A DNA stretch of 64,000 nt from Vanilla planifolia. Lineage: Eukaryota > Streptophyta > Magnoliopsida > Asparagales > Orchidaceae. The translations under genes and the position numbers were made by a program. This document shows positions 14,101 through 26,100 of this stretch, piece after piece. The stretch lies in the NCBI GenBank assembly GCA_023846275.1, contig CM043875.1:25586851-25650850 (forward strand), read 5' to 3'. Under the pieces are notes generated by a model. The model was given only the letters and a program-made list of their open reading frames with translations, had not been told where the DNA came from and did no database searches. How positions within the stretch are numbered: position 1 is the first letter of the stretch; every line of letters begins with the position of its first letter.

Positions 14101-17100
14101 GAGAGGCTATTTCACCAATCGAGTCACAGGTATCCAACATCTTTATACCTAACGATTTCCCACAAAGTGGTAATGAAACGTATAACTTGTACAAATTGTA
14201 CAAATCTTTTCATTTTCCAATTTGTTCCGATCCATTCGTTCGTAGAGCTATTTACTCGATCGCAGATGTTTTTGCAACACCTCTCGCAGAGGAACAAATA
14301 CAAAATTTGGAAAGAACTTATTGTCAGCCTCTTTCAGATGTGAATCTATCGGATTCAAAAGGGAATAACTTGCATCAGTATCTCAGTTTCAATTCAAGCA
14401 TGGGTTTGATGCACATTCCATGTTTTGAGAAAGATTTACTATCCGAAATATCCGGAAAGAGGAAAAAACGGAGTCTTCTCCTAAATAAATGCGTTGAGAA
14501 AGGGCAGATGTATAGAAAAAAAAAAACGAGATAATGCTTTTTCAAATTTCTTAAAATGGAATCTGTTCCAAACATATATGCCATGGTTACTTACTTCGAC
14601 AGGGTGCAAATATCTAAAATTCACCATTTTAGATATTCTTTCAGACCCATTGCCGATACTAAGTAGCAGTCAACAATTTGTACTAAATAGTAGTCAAAAA
14701 TTTGTATCCATTTTTCATGATATGATACATGGAGATCTATCACAGCCAATTCTTCAAAAAATTCTTCAGAAGATTCTTCCACAATGGATTCTGACACAAT
14801 GGACTCTGATAAGTGAGATTTCGAGTCAATGTTTACACATCTTATTCTGTTCGAAGAACAGATTCATCGAAAAAATGAGTCACCCGTATGGATATGGGCA
14901 CATCTGATATCCACAAATCCTCAGGAATTCCTCAATTCCATTTTTTTACTTGTTGGATATCTTGTTTCTATACATCTCTTTTTTTCCCCAAGTCTTTAGC
15001 TTTAGTAGGTTACAGACAGAGTTAGAAAAGATCAAATATTTGACGATTCAATTACACATAACGAAATTTCAAGAATTTCTAGATAGGTATCCTACATTTG
15101 AACTGAATTCTTTCTGGTCAAAGAATCTCTTTCTATTTCTAGTTTTTCTGAAGAACAAATTAGAAGATGTTCTGAAAGCAATATGGATACGGGTTTTTGA
15201 TTTCAACGTGCTAAAATTAGAAGATTTTCTGGAAGCAATACGAATGTGGGTTTTTGATTTCAACATGCTATCGGTTAACTATGAATTCAAATCAATACGT
15301 TTTTATTGGAATATAAATCTCATCAATCTTGTAAGTATCATACCAAATCCTATCAATACAATCATTTTTTCAAGAAAGACAAGGCATCTAAGTTATACAA
15401 CTAAAGAGATGTATTCATTGATAATAAAAAGAAAAAACGTGAAAGGTTATTTTATTGATGGGAAAATAGAATCCTTTATCGCGGACAGTTCTTGTATTCA
15501 AAGTAAAGAAAAAAAAAATTATTGATTCAATTCTCCACCTTAACGACAGAAAAAAGAATTGATAAATTTCTATTGAGTCTGAAATTAGGAGTAGCTCTTT
15601 AGGAAACAAGTTTGTATGGCTCCCTCGAGCCAACGTTTTATATTGTGTGCAGGCATATTTCCCTAATCAGAGCAAGGTAAGCATGTAGTAATTGGAAAGT
15701 AGACATTCAAGACATATGACCAATGAACAAAGTGAATTCCTATCCATAGAACATTTGGAGATAACACTCAAAAGAAAGCAGTTGGATTAGGCAATAAGTT
15801 CAATTCATAAAATCCTATTGGTAGATGGCTTAAATTTTAATTTAATTAGTATTATGAATGACAATAGTTGTCAAAGTGAATTTTGTTTCTACATGCTATA
15901 GCATAACCAAAGACAATGAAACCTTTCTAATAGGACAAAAAAAGAAAAACAGTTGCTAAATTTAAAAGATATCAGTGAAAATGAATTTAAATGTTTAGCA
16001 TCACAAAGCCATGATGTATGATTATGACACCATAAGGATTGTCATGCAAGTTTATCAACCATTAAGAACAACTCTAAGTGAGAAACAGTAAGAGATCTTC
16101 CAGCTCTCAAGTCGAAATGTGAAGAAATTTGTGACCTATGTCAAATGGAAAAACAAACAAGATTCCCTTTCAAACCTAAGGATTGGTTTCCACCTCAAGA
16201 CATTTTGAATCATTTCATTTAGGTTTGTTTAGACCTATAAAGTTTTTTTAGCTTAGGTGAGCAGCATGAGCTTGTTATAATTGACTAGTACTCTAAGTTT
16301 GCTGGAGTCATATTCTTAAGACAAATGAGAATATTTTGAAAGATTTCCAACTTTTGGAAATTCACGATGAACAAAGCTTTGTAATAGAATAAGTATTCTA
16401 AGGCCTTTTGCGTGAGTCATGAAATTAAACACCATTTTTCTTCATCTTATACTCTACAACAAAACAATATAGTTAAGAGAAAGAATGGGTCCTTGGTAAG
16501 ATGGCAAAAAACTATGCTTAACGAAAATGGTATACCAAAGTTTTTTTTGGGTCAAAGAGGTGAATATTGCTTGTTGTATGTTGATAAAGATTTGGTATGC
16601 CCAAACCTTAAAGAAAAAACATACGAAATGATATAGGAAGAAACACGCGTAACCCACCTTCACATATTTAGTTATAGATGTTATGTCAATAAATGGAAAG
16701 AATGCACTAGCCAATTGCAATGTAAAATCAACGAGATAATTCTTTCTAGATATTCAACCACTAATAGATCTATAAAGGTTTATAACAAAAGAACCTTAGC
16801 GATTGAAAAGTTGATTCATGTCATTTTGATGAATCACAAAGTAAATCTTCTCCCAAGGTGATTCAAGCTGATAACATAGACCAATTAGAGAAGATTATGA
16901 TAGATGAAAGAGAGTCTACAATAAAAGAAAGTCACAAAGAAGTTCATATAGGAGATGGGACCAAAGATGTGCTTCCTAAAGAATGGATTTTCACCAAAGA
17001 TAGTCCATAAGAGTTGAACGTTGGTAACGGATCTAAGGCAGTCAAAACCCAATCTTCCTTCAAGTAGATGAATCACAACAATCTCATTTCAAAGTTAGAG

Positions 17101-20100
17101 CACGTGGATATTAAGGAGATTTTCAGCAACAGATCAGGGTTTCAAGCCATGAAAAAGTATCTGGAGCAATTTTTTAAATATGAAGATTGAAATTTGGTTC
17201 CAAATATCTAATGAACATTCTATAGTTAGAACCAAATGAGTTTTTAAGAATAAGCTAGATGAAAATGGGTTCATTATAAGAACCAGGAGCGATTAATAGC
17301 TAAAAGTCATAATTAATTTGAAAGCATTGATTTTAAGGAAACTTTTGCACTAGCAGCAAAGTTGGAGGCTATTACACTTCTCCTTGAAAATTCTTAATAC
17401 AACGATTTCCAACTCTATCAAATGGATGTCAAAAAGACCTTTTGGAATGTCTATTAAGTGAAGATTTAAATGTATGCAACCCACAAGATTTGAAGATTTC
17501 AAGAAGCTGGATCATAAATATGCACTAAGAAAAACATATTTATGGTCTGAAACAAGCTGCAAAAGCTTGGTACAAATGAGTGTGATCATGAATTTTTGGA
17601 AAAGAAAATAACACAACACTCTTTTTTAGGATTTCAAATGAAAATAACTTCATCATCCAAATTTATGTTTGATGATATTATATTTGGTTCAACTCATGAA
17701 GAATTGCGTAAACTATTTGCAAATAGTATGACAAAAGAGTTTGAAATAAATACAATAAGTGAGATTGACTACTTAGTATTCAAGAAAAATGATGTGAGGA
17801 TGGTATATTCATATCACAAATCAAATATACAAAGTTTTTAACAATTTGGATTTGAAGAGCTCAAATTGAAAAATACCCTCATAAGCACCACAACCAAACT
17901 AGACAAGGAAGGAGAAAAATCATTTGATCAAAAGTTGTATTGTCGAATGATCAATTTACTATGTGCCTTATCTTGAATAGAGCCAACATCATATTTGCTA
18001 TTAGTATGTGTGCTCATTTTCAAGTCAACCTTAAAAGGTTCACATTTCATAATGGCTGAAACACATTTTCAGATACCTAATAGACATTAAGACTTAAAGA
18101 TCATGAAACCCTAGGAATACCATGGCATGCAACATAATAGCATACTAATCTGTCTTGAGATGAGTCATCCAAAGCTGCGAAACAAAAACTAGTAGAAAGA
18201 CAAGAAAATGCAGCAAAATCTAGATACATTTGAAAAATCTAATCTTTTAATTTGAGAAAAAAAACTTAAGCAATGTACTTACAAAGTGAAGTCTCAAACC
18301 CTGGCAACAATTACAAAGCCAAAATGCCTCTCACTCATGGTAAATACCCTTAGTTCCAATACCACATGACACTTTCAAGTATCAAGAAATTCCTATTGGT
18401 ACTAATATTTCTTCCGAGGATCTCTTTTATAGTCTACGAGCCATTGAAACAATAAGAAATAAATGATGTATATTAAAAATCTAATCTTAATATATTTAGA
18501 AACAAATATAGCATAAATCTCATCTATCTAAAATCAAATATCAATCAAACTATAGTTTGATGTATTCAAATTGTAAATCTACATTTATCTAGAAGGGTCT
18601 TGCATAGCCACAATAAATTAGGCATAATCTCCTCCACATATCTTAGAAGTTTGATGATTCTAAGAGTATTAAAAAGCAAACAAAATTCTCTAGAAATTTC
18701 TAGTTAATTAAACAAATAAAACCTAATTACAACTCAAAAGTTACCCACAATGCACAGCCTTATTTAACATGGGGCTATAACCATCTTGATTTCCCTCACT
18801 GACACTCGTCAAGCCTTCTTCCATCATCTTGGGAACTCCATGAGACCTATAATTTCTCCTTGAAGGCTGTAGCAAACCCCTTGACACCTCACCTTCCTGA
18901 TATGGTAACTTCCCTCAAGAAATAACATTAACACCTCAAGTATCCTCCCCAACACCTCATGAGAACAGTCCACATTAAGACCCCTTGATCATCTAAACCC
19001 CTCACATCAACCTTATCAAGACCTACAATCAATATTTCAAAACACCTCAAAGCCAAATTTCAAAAGCCAACCATGGCAAAGCCATCTCCTGCAAGACAAC
19101 CTTCCAAAGACTATTATCCACTCGTCATTCCTCCACAAGGGTAAAAACCATCTCAAACATGTAGACAAACTCTTAAATACCCCTCAAGAATACCACTCAA
19201 ATCCAAAACTCAAGGACATCCTTCACCTCAAGCCCAATCTCCAATCATGCAATCTAACGTTGACTTTGCCCATTGCAACATTGATTGAAAGGGTACATCG
19301 ACGCATGTCAAATCTTAGTTAGTGGACTTGCAACATCCCAAATTTGGGATATGTACATTAAAACATTGATTTTGGCTTGATGAGAATAACATATAAATTT
19401 TCAGAAATGTTTTGAAAATAGTATCAGTTTGTAAGCATTTTGGAATTTATAAATAAGCATATATTTAGAAAAAGCTTATTATGGAAAAGCCAATGGTACT
19501 AATTTTATAATTTTCAAAGATCAAGTGAGCTAGTGTTGGATTTTCAAAGTCAAACAAATTTATTTAACTGATTTAAAGTATTAATGGAATTAACCTTATC
19601 AGTTGAGTTAATCCTTATTAGGTGTTTAGGGAATTTCCAAGCCTACCACCTCAAGCTGGGTTGGATAAGTACCAGGAGTTAGCTTGTGCATGAATTAAAA
19701 TTCAGAGAAGAGGTTAAGAAAGAGGAAAAGAATTTAGCTGCAGTTGAAGCTGAATCCAAGAATTACTGAACTAGAAATCCCAGAAGGAAAGTTAACGCAA
19801 GAGATATTGGCATAGATTAAGCAACTGGGAGGCGAACCAAAGGGAAGGGGCTGCTTCAGCTTATGCTTTGAGGAAGCATATCTACAGTTTCGGCAAGCAA
19901 GTTAGCTGATGTTTGAAGGGTGAGGAGACGAAAGCTGCAGTACTGGGAGCCGAAAAAGGATGAACTCTCAACAAAGCTAAGGAGAAAGGTGGAGCCGCTG
20001 CTGCTTCCTTAATAAATCTGTGACGAATGGGAATTGCAGAAAAGAACAAGCAACAGCATTAAGATAAAAAGAAAAGGGAAGGAAAAGGGTATAGGAGGAG

Positions 20101-23100
20101 CTGCTGCTAAGAGGCCTCGCAAGAAGAATTCTAAACTCCTGAGAAAATCACAAAAAGGCAGGATAAGAACTAATAAGAGTAGAAGAGGTTCTAGAAACAG
20201 TTGCAGTAGTGAGTGCTTTAAAAAAATCTGAGAAATTCTTTTAACAAGTTGCTGCTAAGATGGAGCTTTGCAAGTTATGATTTAAATTAACCTGTGATAA
20301 GGTTAACGAGCTTGTTCTTTCATCAGTGTGAGAGCAATACAGTTATTGGACTTGTTTGGCTATGTATTCAAATGGAGACATGTTCCATATGAGCACCAAG
20401 CATTGTACGGCTTTTTGTACTGCTGTTGGGCATGGTCACATAACCCTATAATTCTACATAGGAGCTTTGCATGGGAGCCAACAAAGGATATTTTGAGAAT
20501 AACTAATTGAGATAATTATGATTACCCAAGTAGATATATTGTAATAGAATGGTGTATTATTTTTATATATAAGAAGCCAAGGGGAAGGAGGATGTGAAAC
20601 AAAAACAACTCTAGAGAGAATAAATATGTAAATTAATATAATTGTAATTTAAGTACATTATTAATATTTATCCTTGAACAATACATTGATAAAAACATAT
20701 TTGCATAATATTGTTTCCTTTATGTATACATATTCTGATAATGTGTAGTATGTTAATAATATTATTTTTCATACGTTATGTGGTTGACACATGCATCTAG
20801 GTAATTCATCTTGCGAGAATGTAAAATCAGAAAATAAAAAAAAGTAATTGATAAAGGATGGACAGAATTAGTTGATAATAGGAAAATAAATGAATCAAGT
20901 CATCTGATAAATGATGTGTTATGAAAAAATAGCATAAGGTATGATATAAATTTATAATATGACTTAAGCCATATAAACCTTATATTATATACAAGTATTG
21001 ATATGATAATAAGATACCTTAATGATATGATTTGATGATATAATATGATAAGAGAAATAAGGTTTTTTCTTAAAATATTATCCTAAGCATACTATGATAT
21101 ATGATTGGTCTCCAGCACTTAATGCAACACTCAATAAGCATAGGTTATATAGCATACTATGAGTTGACATCACGTATCTTATTTTCTATTATCGCTAGTG
21201 CTTTATGCAGAATTTGATGTACAAAAATAATATAATTGAGATGCCTTCAATTACTATTAGTACTTTGGATATAGACCAATATTTTGAAGACATGGTATGC
21301 AAGATAACATGATTAAATGTCTTCAGCTACCACTAATATTTTGTACAAAACCTGATATACCATATATACAATATGCATAGAAGTATAAAGATGGCTAGTC
21401 AACTATGATATGCCAATGAAACTAAGATCTAAATATGATACTATAATACTTGAAAAAAATAAAATAAAAAAATAAAAAAATGATATAAAAAATTCACAAA
21501 AGAGATAATAATCAATTGAGAAAACCTAGACCAATGTAATATGAGATAAATGAGAAAAAGATAAATATGTGATAAATGTGAATATGAGAAATATACAATG
21601 AGTGTAAAATATGATAATATGACAAGAAAAATATATACTGAGTGACAAGTCATGATAGCATAAAAAAGAATGAATATAAATGTGACTAGAGATTGCAAAT
21701 GGTCATGTTTTACATCCATTTAGTATTATATGACCACATGTATTGACTTATTCACATGCTCTTATGTTCTATATTATTGTACAAATGTCATGTTTTATTA
21801 TTCCTTCATCATTAAGGTTATCCTATTATTGCATTATATTCAAAATTACTATTTATAATAAAAAATTTACTTGTTAAACTATGAGAAGCTCAATAACTAT
21901 TTACATTATTGATCATACCTCTAACACACCAAGAGTTGGAGAACAATGTGACAAGAGAAGGTTAATAGAGGGTTGTGGTATATTTTGCAATAATGTTCAC
22001 GTTGTATATTATCTCTTTATAAATGTTAAAGATGCATGCACCTAATGTACATAGTATCTTTTGGAGATACATATAGATGCACATTGTTTTACTTAGTTAT
22101 ATGAATTTGAATAAATAATTGTTGATTTAGATTTCTTTATTTTATATGATTTTGGGAATATTCTAGATGATATTTTACCATCACCCTCTCATTGGATTGC
22201 TTTGGTGTTCTAATTGTTATGTTATACTAATATATCCCGATTTTGTATAAGCAGAACTCAATTGCTTTTTCCATTACGAAGGAACAACAGATTGTCATAA
22301 AGAGCTAGGTAGCTCAAATACTATGGTTAAGGCAACAATAAATGAATTTTGTATTAGATAAGATCAAATCCATATCTAATATTATAAAGCATGTCATATG
22401 CCCAAATTGGGAATCCCAAACAATATTGTGAGGCCTTTTGTGAATACCTGTCTTAGCTCACTTGTTCTCTTGCACTTCAATTTTAGAGCATTACTATGCA
22501 TCATGTTTAAGAAAATCTACTTTCAAATACTTTATTTCTTACAATTATCTCATTCAAAGTACACAATTTAAGATGACTCTAGAAAATCTGACTACACATC
22601 AATCTATTACATATGAGCATCATGATATTTGAATTTCAATCAATGATCTTATAATATGACTAGTCACAATTCAATACCACTCATGGACCCAAGATTGGAA
22701 AGTATCATATTTAAGAAACCACGTACTTGAGATGCATATCTCATTCAACATGACTTTTGTCTTATTCTAATTCCAAAATCGGGAGATGAAAACCATACCA
22801 CTCCACTATTATTGGCCACATATTACATCCTTGCCAAGCAATCCTTTAATATCGTACAATGCATTATGTAATACATGGCTAAAGTTCATTTGTCTTCTCT
22901 ATCATAATCTTTGATATGATTACATTATTTTTTTTTCATCGAAGAATTGGGGGTTAACATTGAAGAGGAGGTGGAAATAAAAATGTCTCATTTTACTACT
23001 ACAAATCTTTCCAAGCTTAAAGAGCCTTTCAAGGATGTAGCACAACCAAAAACTCCAACGCCAATGAAACCACCTACCATGGGGTAGCATGATCCATATG

Positions 23101-26100
23101 AGCTTCTTATGGACCAACCCAGAGAGTATCATCCCATCAAGCTACCACCACAAAGTTTTAAATTCCTCAATCTCCAATTGATCCTTCACAAATATGTACA
23201 TGATTCTAGAACAAAGTCTTCATTCCATGTAGAAGCATTTCAATTACTGCATTGATGCATTGCAGAAGTATTATGACATGCACTTAAGTCAACTGGAGAC
23301 CTTGATAAATGAAGCTTTTAAATCAAAGGAAGAAAGTGATTGGATACCCCTCCTGTGCCAAAAGGAGGATGACATTATGAAATACTAGGATTACTGTCAT
23401 TTTGACTTACATATTTGATCAATGTTTTGGAGACTTAATGTGTTTCATCTTCCTATGTAACACTACATGTTTAATTGATGTACGACTTATGTTGAATGTT
23501 GTCATTTCTTGATGCACATGTTATTAAAAATATTTTATGATTGAATGGCTTACATGTCTGCTTAGCTCATATTTCACAAAAGTACAAGAGTCAAGGGGAA
23601 TAAATTATAAAACCAAGCATAGATTAAGAGATAGTACGCTTAAAATCATGCATAAATTAAGAGAAAGCTAACTTCTACATCAAAATTTTATTATCTAACA
23701 TTCCTATGTCAATATCAAAATACCATAGTAATCCCATGATCCCACTATGGATATTTAATGATAACAAATTTAGAATGAAATTTATAATCCATATCTTGAA
23801 TTTTAGTGTCAGGTTTGCTAAAATATACAGATAAGTGGATTCTAACAGCACGAGATTTGATTAAATTTCAACATTCTCAAAGTTTCTCATATGTGATCTT
23901 ATTCCATGATTATAGAATTGGTCATAAGTGTTCGTTCTTAGCATTCTTTTATGACCTTTCAATTCTAGTTTTCCTTTTATTTTTCTTCAAAGTCAACTCT
24001 TTTGGGTGCACATGGAATAGTACAAGACTCTTATTGGGTGTTTAAGGCCATTTTTGAGATTGTAGGATCTTTCTCCTGAGTATAATAGCTCTTGTCTAGT
24101 CGTATTTGCAAAAGCTAATTATTAAGGGAAACCTAAATTTATGCAATCAAGGGTGAACATAGACAGTATAACTGCACTACATAAAAATCCCAATGTTTTT
24201 CAAATGAACAAGAGTTCTCTTGAAAAGCACAATTCGCCTCTCTTGTGGGATTCACACATTTCATATTTCTTCCCAAATTATCAGTGTGGGTTCTCTATCA
24301 TAGCTCAGACATTCAAGTTCGCAGCCTTCTGCCACCTAGAGTCCACAGGCTTTTTGCTTCACTCAAACTTAGAGAGTTCATTCCTACACAAATCAAGGCA
24401 GTATCTGCAAACATCCCGTTCACAAAAATGGAATTGTTAAGAGTGAAAGCATGGTACAATATTTTGTTTCAATTGGCAATGGAATGAGCTTCTTTCTTGG
24501 AAGGCATACCACACTGCACATTTCTCTATCTACTTGGTTAGCATCAAAAGAGCTAATAGTAAGGCATGTTTGCACTATTGATTAATTGCTTCTATAAGCA
24601 TATCCTTTTAAAATATTAACAAGAGAAAACGAAAAAGAGATATCTATCCATGCATGACTTGAAAAAACACTTACTGAACAGCAGCACAACATAGCATTGC
24701 AAAATAGAACATCATTCCTCCAAGGATGACACCATCATAACAGCATTTTGAAAAAACAATTTTTAACAAAGATAAATTACAAAAAGTTGAAGTTGAAAGA
24801 TCTCAAAGTAGAAAGTTCAACTATAAATGCCAAAGATGGGAGAAAAAGGAAAATTGATGGTAGAATAAATTCCAAATTTACAAAAAAATGATTGGTTTAT
24901 TTTGCATTCATAAGATAGAGTAATGTAAGGAAACAATTCACAGACCACATGCAAAAACATAAATGTAGTAAAGTTTCCCCTTGAGAAATTAGAATTTCAC
25001 CTTTGTATTTGAGGCAGAAGGACCAACGGTTGCAGATTGTTGATTGGCCATTTGTTTATGGATTTCCACATGCAGTTCAGGTGCCTGAAAATCATATCAT
25101 TCCATATTTCAGAAGAATTAACAATTTCAACCAGAGTCACAACTTATGCAAAAATTAAAACATGGTAGGAACAGTCTGAAATCAAATTAAACTGCAGTGG
25201 TATTATCACAAAACAATGCAAATGGATTACACGTTCGATATTAATAGCAGATCTTTTAAATTTGTTTTCATTCTTAGATCGCATCAGGATGCTTTTCAAC
25301 TAGCTAAATAGTACTTGCAAATTTCAGAGATGAAATTTTTTTAGTGCAGATTTGCCCTGAAATTTGATGGAGAGTACATATGGATCAACGACAAACTAAC
25401 TACAAAACTTGCAATTCTGATCTAGGATTATGACAAACCTAGATGGGTGGAGCATGCCCTTACCCCACTGAAAAAGAGCCAAAAAACGCCTCATAAGTGC
25501 AAAAAGCTACTGCACAATTTGCATTTCTAAGAACAAGAGTAATCCTTTAGCTACAAAACAAAAAATAAATGGAAATTACCTTCTAAAAGGAACTACCAAA
25601 CCACCAGAAACTTCAGCATGCACGAACAAGAGATGTCTATAACGACAAGGATAAATCCCCCACAAACAAAACACCACCGAACTGGTCACTGAACTCAGTG
25701 GCAAGCATGGCAGCTAGACCTCAAAAGTCCTCAGCTTCAGTCCCATAGCAGAAACAAGGCATTCTCCATTGTCATGGGGTGACTATCAATGCACAAGTGA
25801 GGTCACCCTAGTTTATAGAGCTGTCAAAGTTGACCTTTAACCAAAAGCGAATGGTGAATCCCTACTAAGACAATGAGGGATAAAGAGACCCGTTCAAGAT
25901 AAGGGGTCCCAATCATCCAGGATGAGTGAGAAATTTGAGGGCTGATAAAGGAATGGACAAAGACAATGATAACAAAGGGGCGATATGCAGGAGTGTTATA
26001 TGAGCATTCATGTTTCTCTATATCAAACATTGCATAAAAGCCTCAGAAAAAATGGGCTAGAACAATCCTTGACAGATTCTTCCTGCAGAAGCGTGAAGAC

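Larger units (their letters stand above)
8551..15582. mobile_element. Nuclear plastid DNA insertion (NUPT), about 7.0 kb mosaic
   Basis: Contiguous plastid-derived sequence: ycf1 (+), rrn16 (-), trnV-GAC (-), ycf2 (+). In a standard plastome inverted repeat, ycf1, rrn16, trnV and ycf2 all read the same way, with ndhB, rps7, rps12 and the rest of the rRNA operon between them. Here rrn16-trnV is reversed relative to both protein genes, and the intervening genes are absent, so at least three fragments were joined. Both flanks are the same copia relic. All protein frames are broken and the 16S carries many CpG-to-TpG/CpA changes, so this is an old nuclear copy, not contamination by plastid reads. 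Confidence 0.93.
4081..25000 (-). other. TOM20 intron 5, about 20.9 kb, with nested insertions
   Basis: A GT-AG intron between exons 5 and 6. It contains a short tandem repeat (5.26-5.46 kb), a + strand copia relic (about 6.4-24.2 kb) and a plastid DNA insertion inside that relic (8.55-15.58 kb). The stretch 4081-5260 shows nothing recognisable beyond AT-rich sequence. The copia runs antisense to TOM20. Confidence 0.9.

Noticed and set aside
8551..15582. Contamination by plastid reads or a misassembled plastid contig
   Set aside because: Extensive frameshifts, CpG-type decay and gradual embedding in copia sequence on both sides indicate an old nuclear copy.
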